Of a stretch of 25,448 nucleotides of DNA, positions 23,192 to 25,448 are shown piece after piece. A program made the position numbers and the translations under genes. Below the pieces are notes generated by a model that made no database searches, had not been told where the DNA came from, and worked only from the letters and a program-made list of their open reading frames with translations. Origin of the DNA: JBEAOO01 sp041164825 (GTDB taxonomy: Bacteria > Pseudomonadota > Gammaproteobacteria > Burkholderiales > Burkholderiaceae_C); assembly GCA_041164825.1 (NCBI GenBank), contig JBEAOO010000032.1:1-25448 (forward strand), in the 5' to 3' direction. The first letter of the stretch is position 1, and each line of letters starts with the position of its first letter.

Positions 23192-25378
23192 ATGCCCGCC
23201 GCTGAAACCACCCACCGCCCCAACGCCCGGCCCGCCGCACCGCCCACCGGCCTGGTGGCGATGGCGATGCGCGCGGCGCAAACGGCGTCCGGCGAAGGCG
23301 CCAGCGGCGGACGAATGGCGCGCGCCATGGGCGAGGGTGGCACCCGGGCAGGCGCGGGGAGCGGCACAGCGAACGCGGCGTGGCCCCGCTACCTCGCGCG
23401 CTGCGCGGGGCATGGCGAGGGCGGCGGTGGGCGCGGGGCCTTGGGCGCCGCCGGAGAGGCAGCCGTGGGCACCGCCGGGCCACGCGCCATGCCCATCGCA
23501 TCGACCGAAGGCAACGCTTGGGGCGGTGTGCCGGCAAATGTCGGGCGAGGGGGCATTGGTGGCGGCGTGGCGGGTGGAGTGGGTGGCGGCGCAGCCGAGG
23601 GTTCTGCTGGTGCGGGCGCCTTTGGCGGCGGCCTGTGGGGCTTGCTGCGCAGCGGCGCCAGCGCAGCGGGCGACCTGCTCGGCCGCGGACTGGGTGCCCT
23701 CGGCGCCCCCTTGCGCGCACTGCTGCCGGCCTTGCCGCCGGTGCTCTTGCCCTGGCTCTCACCCGGCCCGGCGCTGTGGTTGGCGCAGCGTTTCAGCGAA
23801 GCGATGCAGGCCCTGGGCGGCCCTTTGCGCGCCCTCGACCCCATCGCTGCCATCCGGGCCGCCATGGCGCTGACCGGCGAGTGGAGCGTGCGCGCGATGA
23901 ACGGGGCGGCGGAGATGGCGTCTGGGGGCTGCCACACACTGCTTCATGGCGCCACAGCGTTGCCCCAGTTGCTGAGCCAACTGCTGGGCGGCGCGGTGAG
24001 GCACGTGGGTCGATTTCTCCAACCCGTCGGGCACTTTCTCCGCCAAGTCTGGCGCAGCCAAGCGTCGCCGGCCAGCCAATGGATCGCGCAGCAAGCGAGC
24101 GGCGTGTGGACCCTCATCCGGCAGACCGGCGCGCAGTTGTGGCGCTTCATCCCGACCCTGGCCGGCCCCTTGCAGGCGCCTGTGTCCAGGCTGCTGTCGG
24201 CGGGTACCTCTGTGGCGAGCGCCGGACCCGATTGGCTGATGCGACACGCAGAGTCCTTGTGGCAGCGAATCCGCAGTCGCACAGATGGCGTGATCGGCAC
24301 CGCGCTGGATGCGATCGGTGCGCTGGGCAGCTTGTTCACGGCCGAGGGACGCGGTCGTTTCTCCGCCGGCGCAGGCGGCCTGGTACGCAGCGCGGTAGCG
24401 CCCGTGGGCGATCTCATCGGTCGTTTCGGGCGACTGTTGACGGAGGGCCCCGGACTGCTGGAGAACCCCGGTCTGATCGCCACGCTGGCGCGCGAGATGC
24501 TGCCCCAACTGGGCGGACTGGGCAGCCTGCTGGACAGCGGTCGGCAGTGGCTGGGTGCCAGGATGAGCGACATGGGAACACTCATCCAACGTGCCCTGCT
24601 CGCCTTGCAAGGCAACCCGATCACTGCGCCTCTGGCCTCGCAATGGGGCGCCTTGGGGCAAGGCGCAGCCACACTGGTGCAGTGGGGCAGCAGCGCGGCA
24701 GGCCGCGGTCTGCAGAGCTTGCGCGCCATGCTCGCCCGGCTGCGCCCCACTGTGAGCGCGTTGGCGCCGGTTGGCCGCACCGCCGTGCGGCTGCTGGCCA
24801 GGCTGGGGCGTGGGGTTCAACGCAGCGCCATGGAGGCGGCCGACGGGGTGCGCCAGACCGCTGAGCTGCTCGCCAGCCGCGCCTGGCAGGCCATCCCCTG
24901 CTGCATCCGAGACCCGCTGGCGCACATGTTGAACCGCTTGATCGGGCAGGCCATCTTCCAGATCTCGCAGCCGCTTGGAGTGCATGGCGGCGGGGTGGTC
25001 GGACGAGGCATGGGGGGCATCTTCGGCGGCGTGTTGAACGTCCCACCGGGCTGGATGCGCCGTGTGTTGCAACCCTTGATCGCCGCCGCCAGCCGCGGTG
25101 GGTGGCGCGGCGGCATCCTGGGCGGAGTGGCCCCAAACGGCATCGCCGAGATCCTGCGGCGCATCGCGCCCAACCCGCACGGCCCCCACCGCAGCAGCCC
25201 TCACGTCAGCGACACCACGCCCTGCAGCCGCCATGTGATGGCGGCGATGGTGCAGCGGCTGGCGGAGGGGGCGGCAGGCGGTGTGGCGGGCCACCGCCTC
25301 GCGGCCGCAGGCGCCAGCGCGGTGGGTGAGTCAGCCGGCGCCGGGGCGGGCGGGATGGCGGAGCCTGTGGGGGGATGA
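23192..25378 (+). CDS. Gly-rich, hydrophobic helix-rich protein: tape measure or cargo candidate
   Basis: This 728-residue protein has no recognised catalytic motif. Residues 1-155 are rich in Gly and Ala (runs such as GGVGGG). From about 160 to 560 come long amphipathic or hydrophobic helices with repeated LGxPLRAL units at about 171-178 and 207-214. Near 568-575 is IPCCIRDP, then LIGQAIF, a pattern I recall from uncharacterised large eCIS-locus proteins. The end is again Gly-rich. GGGAG at 23179-23183 precedes the ATG. No HExxH metallopeptidase motif is present, so DUF4157-type cargo is not indicated. Codon use is looser than in neighbours, with more T/A at third positions, notably beyond about 23,900. 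It takes the slot after the ATPase. Tape measure is one reading, cargo another. Confidence 0.6.
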   Translation: MPAAETTHRPNARPAAPPTGLVAMAMRAAQTASGEGASGGRMARAMGEGGTRAGAGSGTANAAWPRYLARCAGHGEGGGGRGALGAAGEAAVGTAGPRAMPIASTEGNAWGGVPANVGRGGIGGGVAGGVGGGAAEGSAGAGAFGGGLWGLLRSGASAAGDLLGRGLGALGAPLRALLPALPPVLLPWLSPGPALWLAQRFSEAMQALGGPLRALDPIAAIRAAMALTGEWSVRAMNGAAEMASGGCHTLLHGATALPQLLSQLLGGAVRHVGRFLQPVGHFLRQVWRSQASPASQWIAQQASGVWTLIRQTGAQLWRFIPTLAGPLQAPVSRLLSAGTSVASAGPDWLMRHAESLWQRIRSRTDGVIGTALDAIGALGSLFTAEGRGRFSAGAGGLVRSAVAPVGDLIGRFGRLLTEGPGLLENPGLIATLAREMLPQLGGLGSLLDSGRQWLGARMSDMGTLIQRALLALQGNPITAPLASQWGALGQGAATLVQWGSSAAGRGLQSLRAMLARLRPTVSALAPVGRTAVRLLARLGRGVQRSAMEAADGVRQTAELLASRAWQAIPCCIRDPLAHMLNRLIGQAIFQISQPLGVHGGGVVGRGMGGIFGGVLNVPPGWMRRVLQPLIAAASRGGWRGGILGGVAPNGIAEILRRIAPNPHGPHRSSPHVSDTTPCSRHVMAAMVQRLAEGAAGGVAGHRLAAAGASAVGESAGAGAGGMAEPVGG

Positions 25379-25448
25379 ACGCCGCGCAGCGCGATCAAAC
25401 GTGGGGCAACATCAACAGTTCTTTCGTCGGGTGATTGCGCACCTGCAG
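25375..25448. other. Right edge: possible start of a further gene, frame unresolved
   Basis: An ATG at 25375 overlaps the preceding stop (ATGA), the same coupling used elsewhere in the operon, but that frame stops after 19 codons at 25434. In another frame a GTG at 25401 opens a reading (VGQHQQFFRRVIAHLQ) that runs off the window and looks like an amphipathic helix. Neither has a good ribosome binding site. The edge is too short to decide between a real partial gene, a tiny peptide and a sequencing frameshift. Confidence 0.25.

Noticed and set aside
23192..25378. DUF4157-type metallopeptidase cargo
   Set aside because: No HExxH motif is present in the 728-residue protein, so this common eCIS cargo class is not supported.

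Overview
The window holds one continuous block of rightward genes encoding a contractile injection system of the extracellular type (eCIS; relatives of the Serratia antifeeding prophage Afp and Photorhabdus PVC). The sequence is very GC-rich, with strong G/C preference at third codon positions but frequent TTT for Phe. Together with the gene content this suggests a high-GC proteobacterium, plausibly a Burkholderiales member. That is inference: no rRNA, tRNA or housekeeping gene is present to place it. No gap between genes reaches 100 bases. I see no tRNA, insertion sequence, CRISPR array, convincing promoter or terminator, so the block looks like the interior of a single long operon whose two ends lie outside the window.

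Bases 1-6627 hold the tail and spike part: the 3' part of a sheath gene, a tube protein, an Afp7-like tube/baseplate adaptor, a 59-residue small protein, a gp27-like hub, a gp5-like spike and a 566-residue protein of unknown function with a C-terminal hydrophobic segment. The gp27 and gp5 parts, often fused in VgrG or Afp8, are two genes here. Bases 6639-11938 hold the baseplate wedge: a gp25-like protein, a J/gp6-like protein, and a large Afp12/tail-protein-I-like protein whose N-terminal half resembles a beta-propeller.

Bases 11993-19738 are the most distinctive part. Two tiny Ig/PKD-like beta-sandwich proteins are followed by three genes of increasing size (292, 611 and 1441 residues). All three begin with the same roughly 45-residue module (Y/F-x-x-G-x-x-L ... 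EQ-x-Y ... GVVEGL). The second and third share a further homologous block, and the 1441-residue protein carries an embedded jelly-roll-like, putative carbohydrate-binding domain plus a long coiled coil. I read this as a custom peripheral baseplate/fibre assembly that may replace a canonical Afp13 fibre.

Bases 19761-25378 hold a two-domain protein of unknown function, the eCIS AAA+ ATPase (Afp15-like, with a degenerate first AAA domain) and a 728-residue Gly-rich, helix-rich hydrophobic protein that could be the tape measure or a cargo. A further reading frame may begin at the right edge.

Working model: the sheath contracts around the tube, the gp27/gp5 spike pierces the target, the gp25/J/Afp12-like wedges hold the baseplate, the 12-19.7 kb proteins supply the target-facing periphery, and the ATPase assists assembly. 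No PAAR tip, tail terminator (Afp16), DUF4255 protein or recognisable toxin is visible. The sheath start and these missing parts may lie in flanking DNA.
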